In this document: positions 1 to 6,912 of the stretch, piece after piece
Layout of the letters: each line of letters opens with the position of its first letter
Position numbering within the stretch: position 1 is the first letter of the stretch
Assembly: GCA_030834125.1 (NCBI GenBank)
Contig: JAURFW010000009.1
Span: 1-64,000, forward strand
Origin: Bacteroidota bacterium
GTDB lineage: Bacteria > Bacteroidota > Bacteroidia > NS11-12g > UBA955
DNA length: 64,000 nucleotides
Direction of reading: 5' to 3'
Translations under genes and position numbers: made by a program
Notes under the pieces: generated by a model
The model's input: only the letters and a program-made list of their open reading frames with translations
Databases searched by the model: none
Told to the model about the DNA's origin: nothing

Positions 1-401
1 CAGGTTTTGAAGCTGGAGCTGATGACTACATTGCAAAACCTATTCGTTCTAGAGTGTTATTGAGTAGAATTAGAGCAATTTTAAGACGTCAAAGCCCTAT
101 TGAAGATTCTAAGACCCCAAGAATGGAATTCGATGATTTAATAATTGATAGAGAACGTTTTGTTATAGAGTTCAAAGGGCGCATGATTCAATTTCCTAGA
201 AAAGAATTTGAATTACTCGCATTCTTAGCAACAAAGCCAAGCAGAGTTTTTTCTCGCGATGAGATATTAGAAAATGTTTGGGGAAATGAAGTCCTTGTTG
301 TTGATAGAACGATTGATGTTCACGTAAGAAAAATTAGAGAAAAACTAGCCGATAACTATATTCAAACGGTTAAAGGTGTGGGTTATAAATTCGAACCCTA
401 A
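1..401 (+). CDS. Response regulator, OmpR/PhoB family (3' part)
   Basis: The gene enters from outside the window; the reading frame is open from base 3, so an internal ATG at 54 is not its start. The first visible residues, GADDYIAKPI, are the end of a CheY-like receiver domain with the conserved K-P dipeptide. After a short linker follows a complete winged-helix DNA-binding domain (about 95 residues) with the typical FELLAFLA, SRDEILENVWG and VDRTIDVHVRKIREK segments and the closing GVGYKF. It is therefore a two-component DNA-binding regulator. The phosphorylated Asp and any partner histidine kinase lie outside the window, so the signal is unknown. Its TAA stop interlocks with the TAG stop of the convergent pabB (4-base overlap). 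Confidence 0.93.
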   Translation, partial: GFEAGADDYIAKPIRSRVLLSRIRAILRRQSPIEDSKTPRMEFDDLIIDRERFVIEFKGRMIQFPRKEFELLAFLATKPSRVFSRDEILENVWGNEVLVVDRTIDVHVRKIREKLADNYIQTVKGVGYKFEP

Positions 402-1606
402 GGTTTTAGTATTTCACGTATTGCCGCAGATTTACTAACGCCTTCTTCCCATTCATTAATTGGTATGCTGTCATATGTTATTGCTCCACCCACAGCGTTA
501 CGCAGTTCCTTTTCCGTATTACAATATTCCAAACTTCGTATAACTACATTTAAGTCAAAATCTCCATTATAAAAATAACCCACAGACCCACTGTATAAAC
601 CTCTATTGAAATCTTCTAATTGTTGAATGTGCTTCATTACTTCGATTTTGGGAGCACCGGTCATACTTCCCATGGGAAACATTGCATCAATAACCTCATC
701 TATATTAGCAGAAGCCTTAATTGTAGATTCAATGGTAGAAATCATTTGATGCACATGACTAAATGTATAAATTTCACACAGTTCTTTAACTGAAACAGTA
801 CCCACTTTTGATACCTTGGACAAGTCATTTCTAACTAAATCAACAATCATAATATTTTCTGCACGGTCCTTACTATTGTTCTTTAACAAAGCCCTTTCCT
901 CAAAATCATTAATACCGCTGCGCTTCAATGTACCCTTTATTGGCTGACTTATTAGGGTATTATTTATTTTTCTTAGAAAGCGTTCAGGACTCGCACACAG
1001 TAGCACCGAATTATTCCGCTTGTAGAAGGATGCAAATGGACTAGGAGCAGATTTATTCAAACTGTAAAAGAGTCCAGCCAAATTTGTCACATCCCCTGAA
1101 AATGAGTGTTCAATGCAATAATTCATTTCATAGAACACTCCAGATTCTATTTTATCTTTTATTAGTTCTACAGTTGCCAAATATTTTCTCTGATCTGTCG
1201 ATAATTTATTAATAAGCCTAGAAGTAAAACTTGATTCAAACGATTCATTTTCTGGAAATTCATCCAATTCTTTTAATAACGAACTATCTCCTTGAATCCT
1301 ACATTCCCCTCTTTTTAACCATATAATTTTTAAAGGCTCAAAAAAGTTAAATTCATCCCAAAGAGAATCCTCTGTATTTACAGAGTGTAAATTTTTAAAT
1401 TCATTATTGGCGTAATTATAGGAAATATGGCCCAGCGCCCATCCATTAAAGCCTTCGAGTTCCTTTGGAGTAAGAAACACCCTTTTCTCTCCTACAGCAT
1501 ATATCCATTCAAATTCACCATAATCATCTTCAAAACCGTTAGATGTTAATAAGCAACAAATCTTTTGCTTTTCGGAATGTAACAGTATCTGTTTTATCCA
1601 ATCCAT
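398..1606 (-). CDS. pabB: Aminodeoxychorismate synthase component I
   Basis: 402-residue chorismate-binding enzyme of the PabB/TrpE/isochorismate synthase family. It would convert chorismate plus ammonia to 4-amino-4-deoxychorismate for folate synthesis in the cytoplasm. The C-terminal chorismate-binding domain (about 140-400) shows the PIKGT motif at 222-226; the lysine there marks PabB, whereas anthranilate synthases have PIAGT. Further family motifs are ENIMIVDLVRNDL, MFPMGSMTGAPK and GLYSGSVGY. The N-terminal third is weakly conserved, as usual. ATG start at 1606, 11 bases after the uvrC stop, so it is probably co-transcribed with uvrC. No pabA or pabC is in the window. Assignment to PabB rather than another chorismate enzyme rests on the lysine motif. 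Confidence 0.88.
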   Translation of the reverse strand: MDWIKQILLHSEKQKICCLLTSNGFEDDYGEFEWIYAVGEKRVFLTPKELEGFNGWALGHISYNYANNEFKNLHSVNTEDSLWDEFNFFEPLKIIWLKRGECRIQGDSSLLKELDEFPENESFESSFTSRLINKLSTDQRKYLATVELIKDKIESGVFYEMNYCIEHSFSGDVTNLAGLFYSLNKSAPSPFASFYKRNNSVLLCASPERFLRKINNTLISQPIKGTLKRSGINDFEERALLKNNSKDRAENIMIVDLVRNDLSKVSKVGTVSVKELCEIYTFSHVHQMISTIESTIKASANIDEVIDAMFPMGSMTGAPKIEVMKHIQQLEDFNRGLYSGSVGYFYNGDFDLNVVIRSLEYCNTEKELRNAVGGAITYDSIPINEWEEGVSKSAAIREILKP

Positions 1607-1617
1607 TCACTTATTCA

Positions 1618-3423
1618 TTAATCTAATTTGTTCTGGTAATATTCAACTACAGTTTTTGCGGTAGAAAGTCCTACTACTTCTGCCAAAGTTTCAACTGATG
1701 CTGTTTTTATACGAGTAATACTCTTAAACTCCCTGAGTAGTTGCTTCGCCTTAGTTGGTCCAACACCTGTTATATCTGTTAGTGTTGACCTTAATGTGCC
1801 TTTATCTCTTCTTTGGCGATGATGAGTGATTCCAAAACGATGGGCCTCATCCCGCATATGCTGAATTACCTTTAATGTTTCAGATTTTTTGTCAATATAA
1901 AGTGGGTCTGGATCATTAGGGTAATAAAGCTCTTCTAACCTTTTAGCAATTCCGATAATTGCAACTTTACCATAGATACCCAAGTTTTTAAGTGCATCTA
2001 CAGCAGAACTAAGTTGTCCCTTGCCACCATCAACAACTATTAATTGTGGAAGAAGCGAATTTTCATTTAATAATCTCGAATACCTCCTAGTAATTGCCTC
2101 GTACATAGTAGCAAAATCATTGGGTCCTTCAACTGTTTTTACATTGAAATGTCTGTACTCTTGTTTTGCAGGTTTCCCATTTTTAAATACCACACAAGCG
2201 CTCACAGGGTAAGTACCTTGAAAATTACTATTATCAAAACATTCAATATGTCGGGGTTCTTCGGTTAATCTTAAATCATTTTTCATTTGTTCCATTAAAC
2301 GATCTAAACGTAATTCTGGATTTAAACGATCATATTGATTCAATTTTTCCTGCCTATATAACAATGCATTTTTCAAACTTAACTCAAGTAGTTTTCTCTT
2401 ATCGCCAAGTTTAGGCAGTGTAATTTTCAATCTCAAATCCGGCCATTCTATTGGATGAGAAACCACAATCTCAGGACATTCATCTCCATATTGATCTCTC
2501 ATACGCCCTATGGCATGTTCTAATACTTCATAATCACTCTCCTCCAATCGCTTGCGTATTTCCAAGTTCCTAGAAATTACAATTATTCCTTGACTAACTC
2601 TCAGGAAATTCACAAATGCAATTTTTTCTGTACTACTAACTGAATAAACTTCTAAGTCTCCAATTGTAGGACTAACTATAGTGCTCTTACTTTGATATTT
2701 CTGCAGTAAGTCCAGCTTTTCTTTAAATTTGTGAGCCTCTTCAAATTCAAGTTTAGCGGCATGTTCCGACATCAATTGCTTCAGATGGTCCTTTACCTGA
2801 CCTAAGTTACCTTTTAAAATATGCCTAATCTGTTGGATACTTTCTCGGTAAGATTCTGTCGACTGTTTATTAACACAAGGCCCTTTGCAATTCCCAATAT
2901 GAAATTCTAGACATACTTGAAACTTTTCATCTTTTATACCCTTCTCCGTTAACTTCAAATTACAGTTTCGCGTGGGATATAACTTTTGACACAGTTCTAA
3001 AACTGTATGCATTATTCTGACACTTGCATATGGACCAAAATACTCAGAACCGTCCTTAATAGGATTCCTCATTGGAAACACCTTAGGATATATATCATTT
3101 GTAATTTTTATATAAGGATAACTTTTATCGTCTTTTAAGTTGATATTATACTTGGGCTGAAACTCTTTGATTAAACTATTTTCCAACAATAACGCATCCA
3201 TCTCTGTGTCTACAACGGTATACTCAATCTTCTTGATCTTGGAAACAAGCAACTTGGTTTTAAAATCTTCGTAATGATTTTTAGTAAAATAACTTGACAC
3301 CCTTTTTTTCAAGTTTTTCGCTTTTCCTACATAGATTATCTTGTGTTCTGAATCGAAATACTTATATACTCCGGGCTTAGTAGGTAAGCCAAGAACAATT
3401 GGTTTCAATTCATCAGGAGCCAT
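1618..3423 (-). CDS. uvrC: Excinuclease ABC subunit C
   Basis: 601 residues, normal for UvrC, the dual-incision nuclease of nucleotide excision repair acting with UvrA and UvrB. Domains in order: GIY-YIG nuclease (about 14-95, GVY and YVGKAKNLKKR visible) for the 3' cut; a cysteine-bearing segment (CNLKLT, CLEFHIGNCKGPC) typical of the family; a UVR motif (about 205-235) for UvrB contact; an RNase H-like endonuclease for the 5' cut (ECFDNSNFQG, IVVDGGKGQLS, RDEAHRFGITHHR); and a C-terminal helix-hairpin-helix pair (ITGVGPTKAKQLL, VVGLSTAKTVVEYY). ATG start at 3423. A consensus -7 element lies only four bases upstream of the start, so the mRNA is probably leaderless. It leads into pabB. Confidence 0.96.
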   Translation of the reverse strand: MAPDELKPIVLGLPTKPGVYKYFDSEHKIIYVGKAKNLKKRVSSYFTKNHYEDFKTKLLVSKIKKIEYTVVDTEMDALLLENSLIKEFQPKYNINLKDDKSYPYIKITNDIYPKVFPMRNPIKDGSEYFGPYASVRIMHTVLELCQKLYPTRNCNLKLTEKGIKDEKFQVCLEFHIGNCKGPCVNKQSTESYRESIQQIRHILKGNLGQVKDHLKQLMSEHAAKLEFEEAHKFKEKLDLLQKYQSKSTIVSPTIGDLEVYSVSSTEKIAFVNFLRVSQGIIVISRNLEIRKRLEESDYEVLEHAIGRMRDQYGDECPEIVVSHPIEWPDLRLKITLPKLGDKRKLLELSLKNALLYRQEKLNQYDRLNPELRLDRLMEQMKNDLRLTEEPRHIECFDNSNFQGTYPVSACVVFKNGKPAKQEYRHFNVKTVEGPNDFATMYEAITRRYSRLLNENSLLPQLIVVDGGKGQLSSAVDALKNLGIYGKVAIIGIAKRLEELYYPNDPDPLYIDKKSETLKVIQHMRDEAHRFGITHHRQRRDKGTLRSTLTDITGVGPTKAKQLLREFKSITRIKTASVETLAEVVGLSTAKTVVEYYQNKLD

Positions 3424-3427
3424 ATTT

Positions 3428-3435
3428 CAAATTTA
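3428..3435 (-). promoter_or_regulatory. Putative -7 promoter element of uvrC (TAAATTTG)
   Basis: Perfect match to the Bacteroidota -7 consensus TAnnTTTG on the minus strand, four bases before the uvrC ATG. With initiation about 5-8 bases downstream of the box, transcription would begin at or next to the start codon. I see no clear -33 TTG at the expected distance. Confidence 0.5.
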
Positions 3436-3455
3436 ACTATTTGCAGATTAGAACC

Positions 3456-4274
3456 TTATAGAGTTATCCGTTTGACCTTAATTTCTTCACCAAAAAACCT
3501 ACTTCCAATGGAATTAAAATCAGAATAATAGTCAGTGGTATAAAACTCTCGCGAACCTGATTTACTTAAACCACTTTCAATTTCTGAATGTCGGAAGAGG
3601 TAATCTTTTAAGCTCTCGGCTATTATTGGTCCTTGTGATATTAATCGGACGCCTTCGGGAATGAATTTTTTAATAGAATCTTCTAATAAGGGATAATGAG
3701 TACATGCCAATAACAAAGTATCGATGTCCTTTGAATAACTAAGTATTGCGCTAATGTGAAACTCTATAAAAAAATCAGCACCTTGTGTATCAATTACATC
3801 GTTCTCTACTAAATTAACCCACAACGGACAAGCTTCTTGGTAAACCTTCAAATTTGGGTAAAACTTTTGTAATTCAATCTTATAGGAGTCAGATTTAATT
3901 GTACCATGAGTACCTAAAATACCGGCAACACCAGTTTTTGAGAAATTACCCAAGGTTTCTGTTGTAGGCCGAATAACACCTAATACTTTTTTGTCCGGAT
4001 AATGAATTGGTAGTATTGTTTGTTGAATTTGGCGCAGAGCTCTTGCCGAAGCAGTATTACAAGCGACGATAACTAGTTCAACATCTTGCTTATCAAAAAA
4101 CCACGAAACCGCTTGTTTAGTATATTCAAAAACCGTTTCGAACGATCTCCCACCATATGGAGAACGGGCATTATCGCCCAAATAAATATAATCATAGTTT
4201 GGCAATTCATTTACCAAAGCTTTCAATACGGTAAGTCCGCCATAACCTGAATCAAATACACCAATTTTAGACAT
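3456..4274 (-). CDS. murI: Glutamate racemase
   Basis: 272-residue cofactor-independent racemase that makes D-glutamate for the peptidoglycan stem peptide. The N-terminus has the signature GVFDSGYGG with the catalytic-region Asp; the two catalytic cysteines are C72 in VACNTASA and C191 in LLACTHYPLL. Length is normal. I place the start at the ATG at 4274: a TTG start at 4289 would add five residues but lies inside a terminator hairpin, and MSKIGVFDSG matches the usual N-terminus. It follows two ompH/skp genes, a gene order common in Bacteroidota. The U-tract of the upstream terminator ends at the base before the ATG, so there is no room for a normal leader; expression must come from read-through or from a start site within the hairpin. 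Confidence 0.95.
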   Translation of the reverse strand: MSKIGVFDSGYGGLTVLKALVNELPNYDYIYLGDNARSPYGGRSFETVFEYTKQAVSWFFDKQDVELVIVACNTASARALRQIQQTILPIHYPDKKVLGVIRPTTETLGNFSKTGVAGILGTHGTIKSDSYKIELQKFYPNLKVYQEACPLWVNLVENDVIDTQGADFFIEFHISAILSYSKDIDTLLLACTHYPLLEDSIKKFIPEGVRLISQGPIIAESLKDYLFRHSEIESGLSKSGSREFYTTDYYSDFNSIGSRFFGEEIKVKRITL

Positions 4275-4298
4275 AAAAAAAGCCACCAAAGGTGGCTC
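4275..4298 (-). terminator. Intrinsic terminator/attenuator between ompH and murI
   Basis: On the minus strand a 7-bp stem (AGCCACC / GGTGGCT, arms 4291-4297 and 4281-4287) with a TTT loop is followed by an uninterrupted T tract (4275-4280). The tract directly abuts the murI start codon. It ends the ompH transcript and probably limits read-through into murI. Confidence 0.8.
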
Positions 4299-4322
4299 TA
4301 AGATATTATTTAATTATTGGAA

Positions 4323-4835
4323 TTACTTAGTTAACATTGCTTTTATTACATCAGCAGTGATATCATCTTTGTCAGATGTTGACCAAATAACGATACCCGC
4401 TGCATTATCCATAACCTGAGTATATCCTTTTTTCGTAGCTACCTTACCCACATTATCTTTTATAAGTGCTATTACTGGCTGCATATAAAGCATTTGTTTA
4501 TTTTGAATATCTTTTTGTGCAGTTTGTTGTGTTTCCTGATAATCATTATAAAGTCTTTGATAACTTTTTTGTAGAAGTTCGATTTCAACTTCTTTTCCAG
4601 GTTGGGTTTGTAATTCTTTAAATTCAGCTTCTTTGGATTGTAATTCAGCCTGAAGATCCTGCATTTTCTTTTGCCACTTTTGAGACTCAAAAGCCAACTT
4701 CGTTTGAACAGAATCAGTTTGTGGAATTGTATCCATAATTAACTGAGTGTTAACAAATGCAATCTTTTGCGACTGAGCATTAAGCCCAGTAAGAGAAATG
4801 CAGATAAAGGTTAATGCTAAAAATAACTTTTTCAT
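4323..4835 (-). CDS. OmpH/Skp family periplasmic chaperone (second copy)
   Basis: 170-residue OmpH/Skp-like protein. Residues 1-20 form a signal peptide (hydrophobic core LFLALTFICISLTG, then LNAQ), followed by the family start KIAFVNTQLIMDTIP, a long charged alpha-helical coiled-coil (about 50-120, the tentacles of Skp) and a C-terminal beta segment (KGYTQVMDNAAGIVIW). In the family, trimers hold unfolded outer-membrane proteins in the periplasm. It lies 8 bases downstream of a paralogue on the same strand and ends before a strong terminator. The two copies differ clearly in sequence, so the duplication is old. Client proteins cannot be told from the sequence. Confidence 0.9.
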   Translation of the reverse strand: MKKLFLALTFICISLTGLNAQSQKIAFVNTQLIMDTIPQTDSVQTKLAFESQKWQKKMQDLQAELQSKEAEFKELQTQPGKEVEIELLQKSYQRLYNDYQETQQTAQKDIQNKQMLYMQPVIALIKDNVGKVATKKGYTQVMDNAAGIVIWSTSDKDDITADVIKAMLTK

Positions 4836-4843
4836 ATTATATT

Positions 4844-5416
4844 CTAATTCTTTTTTATTTCGTTTTCTGTTAATGGAATTCCTAATTCTTCCATAACCTC
4901 AAATGTCTTATCATATCGAGGATTCGCGTACAACATTTGTACTCCTGAGGCTTTGTCAAAAATAAAATCAAGTCCCCCTTCTTTTGCTACTGTTTGCACA
5001 GCTTCAAACATTTTATCTTGGATAGGCTTTACCAATTGAGCCCTTTTTTTAAATAATTCACCTTCCGTTCCAAATTTGGTCTGACGAAATTCAATAAGTT
5101 TATCTTCCTGATCTTTTATTGCTTGTTTCTTTTGGTCACGTTGATCAGAAGTTAAAAGTATTTCTTCAGCACTAAAGTCTTTCTCCATTTGTTTTAACTG
5201 TCGCTCTAAATCTATTGCTTCTTTTTCCCATTCCTCTGCAAATTCATTTAAACGCGTTTGTGCAGATTCATATTCTGGCATTCGACTTAAAATGTAATCA
5301 GAGTCGATATAGGCCATTGAAATACGTTGCGCTTTCAAAACAGAACTGCCTGAAAATGCTATCAATGTAAAAATGACAAGACAAGATTTTTTTAATATAT
5401 CACCTATTCGGTTCAC
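4844..5416 (-). CDS. OmpH/Skp family periplasmic chaperone (first copy)
   Basis: 190-residue OmpH/Skp-like protein, first of a tandem pair. A signal peptide (about 1-30, core LVIFTLIAFSGSSVL, then KAQ) precedes RISMAYIDSDYILSRMPEY, the typical strand and start of the helical arm. A long amphipathic coiled-coil (about 55-135) carries the chaperone arms, and the C-terminus returns to a beta strand (GGLDFIFDKASGVQMLY). In many Bacteroidota this pair sits directly after bamA; here the gene upstream is an unrelated lipoprotein and no bamA is adjacent. ATG start at 5416. Confidence 0.9.
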   Translation of the reverse strand: MNRIGDILKKSCLVIFTLIAFSGSSVLKAQRISMAYIDSDYILSRMPEYESAQTRLNEFAEEWEKEAIDLERQLKQMEKDFSAEEILLTSDQRDQKKQAIKDQEDKLIEFRQTKFGTEGELFKKRAQLVKPIQDKMFEAVQTVAKEGGLDFIFDKASGVQMLYANPRYDKTFEVMEELGIPLTENEIKKN

Positions 5417-5447
5417 GGGATTGCAAAATTATTGATTTTATTGGAAT

Positions 5448-5984
5448 TTAGAGTTGTTTTAATGGTATTTCTTTTGTTTCAATTGAATTACTCGGATTCA
5501 AATCTCTATCCCACATTGTAATTTTGAATTTAACAGTATCTGGAGTTAACCCTAAAGGCGAAACTGGAATAAATAATCTCAAATTTCCTGTGAGATATTT
5601 ATTATTACCTGTAGGCGTTAGATTTGGTAGTCTTTCATTAAAATTCATTGTATCTAATGGGTTGAAGGGACTAACGGGCTTTATCCATCGACCCGAATCT
5701 TTTACAAAATAATCTATAAATAAATTGTAGAATGCACTATTTCCAAAGGCAAACTCCCCTAGTGTGTCGGAGTCCGACAAACCAATATCACCATTAACAT
5801 CTGAATAGCTAATAAATATTTCAATTAATGAATCTGCTTCTTGATTTGGGAAAGGATGAATAACTACATCCAATAATTCTATTAACGGTGCATTAGTTGT
5901 TGTATTTTTGTCTAGCGTGCAAGAGCTTAAACCAGACAATATCAATGCTATCGATATAATTGATAGTACCCTCAAGTATTCCAA
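5448..5984 (-). CDS. Predicted lipoprotein of unknown function
   Basis: 178 residues with a type II signal peptide: a hydrophobic stretch (about 5-20) ends in LSSC, placing the lipidated cysteine near residue 22. The mature part is rich in Asp, Ser and aromatic residues with segments such as ISYSDVNGDIGLSDSDT and KFKITMWDRDLNPSN, suggesting a beta-sandwich, possibly binding calcium. Homologues of this type occur as uncharacterised lipoproteins in Bacteroidota; no function is known to me. There is no in-frame ATG: the only candidate giving a full signal peptide is TTG at 5984. Its 5' end overlaps the divergent LuxE-like gene by up to 77 bases. Confidence 0.7.
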   Translation of the reverse strand: MEYLRVLSIISIALILSGLSSCTLDKNTTTNAPLIELLDVVIHPFPNQEADSLIEIFISYSDVNGDIGLSDSDTLGEFAFGNSAFYNLFIDYFVKDSGRWIKPVSPFNPLDTMNFNERLPNLTPTGNNKYLTGNLRLFIPVSPLGLTPDTVKFKITMWDRDLNPSNSIETKEIPLKQL

Positions 5985-6912
5985 ATTTAACGAAACTGCT
6001 CTGGAAATTTTTAAATTTCAAAAGACTTATTCAAAGTATTACGCTCAATGGCTGAAATTATTGGGAAGCATCGACCAAGATCCTCAAAACATCGTTGATA
6101 TTCCTTTTATACCAATCTCTTTGTTCAAACAACATAAAATAAGCTGCTACTCTTCTCATGAGATTTATTTTGAAAGTAGTTCTACTACTGGGAAAGGGGT
6201 TTCTAGACATTATATTCATAAAAAGAAAATTTACGATCAAACATTCATCTCGACTTTTAATTATTTTTATAAAGAGAAATGGGATTTTGTAGGCGCTTTA
6301 CTACCAAGTTACTTAGATAGAAATAACTCTGGTTTAGTATATATGGTAGATACCTTGATTCCGTTAATTTCAGATTCCGGTGATTTTTTCAATAAAGATT
6401 ATAAATCCCTTGTTGACATCATAGATAACAAGCGAGAAAAAAATCAAAAGGTCTTAATTTTTGGCGTAACCTTCGGTTTAATGGAATTGGCAAATATTTC
6501 AGGTAATAAGAATTGGGATCATATTACTGTAATTGAAACCGGCGGTATGAAAGGACATGGCGCGGAAGTTGTAAGAGATGAAGTACACAATAAACTCAAG
6601 TCCACATGGAACTTGAATTTTATACAGTCGGAATACGGAATGACTGAGCTTACTTCGCAGGCATACAGCTTAAACAATGGCATTTTTAATTGTCCACCAT
6701 GGATGAAAGTTTTAATACAAGACCCGAGCGATCCTAAATCATTCTTACCGATCGGAAAAACTGGAAGAATTTGTATTATTGACCTGATGAACTATCATAG
6801 TTGCAGTTTTATAGCTACAGATGACCTTGGTAAGCTAAATAAGGATGGCAGTTTTGAAATTTTAGGAAGAATAGACTACAGTGATATCCGTGGCTGTAAT
6901 CAACTACTTTAA
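5908..6912 (+). CDS. LuxE-like acyl-protein synthetase/acyltransferase
   Basis: About 330 residues related to LuxE (acyl-protein synthetase) and the wider ANL/PaaK adenylating fold. Family landmarks are the phosphate-binding SSSTTGKG (90-97 from the first TTG), the SEYGMTEL adenylate motif near residue 240 and GKTGRICIIDL further on. LuxE activates fatty acids on itself in luminous bacteria, but no luxC, luxD or luxAB is here; related orphan proteins are common in Bacteroidota with unknown substrates. No in-frame ATG exists before residue 115, so the start must be TTG 5908, GTG 5917 or a rarer codon; the exact start is uncertain. It is antisense to the start of the lipoprotein gene, and its stop interlocks with that of the RND gene. 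Confidence 0.78.
   Translation: MSSVQELKPDNINAIDIIDSTLKYSKFNETALEIFKFQKTYSKYYAQWLKLLGSIDQDPQNIVDIPFIPISLFKQHKISCYSSHEIYFESSSTTGKGVSRHYIHKKKIYDQTFISTFNYFYKEKWDFVGALLPSYLDRNNSGLVYMVDTLIPLISDSGDFFNKDYKSLVDIIDNKREKNQKVLIFGVTFGLMELANISGNKNWDHITVIETGGMKGHGAEVVRDEVHNKLKSTWNLNFIQSEYGMTELTSQAYSLNNGIFNCPPWMKVLIQDPSDPKSFLPIGKTGRICIIDLMNYHSCSFIATDDLGKLNKDGSFEILGRIDYSDIRGCNQLL

Noticed and set aside
4275-4289. TTG start giving a five-residue longer MurI
   Set aside because: The codons are made by the terminator arm and its T tract; the ATG at 4274 matches the family N-terminus.
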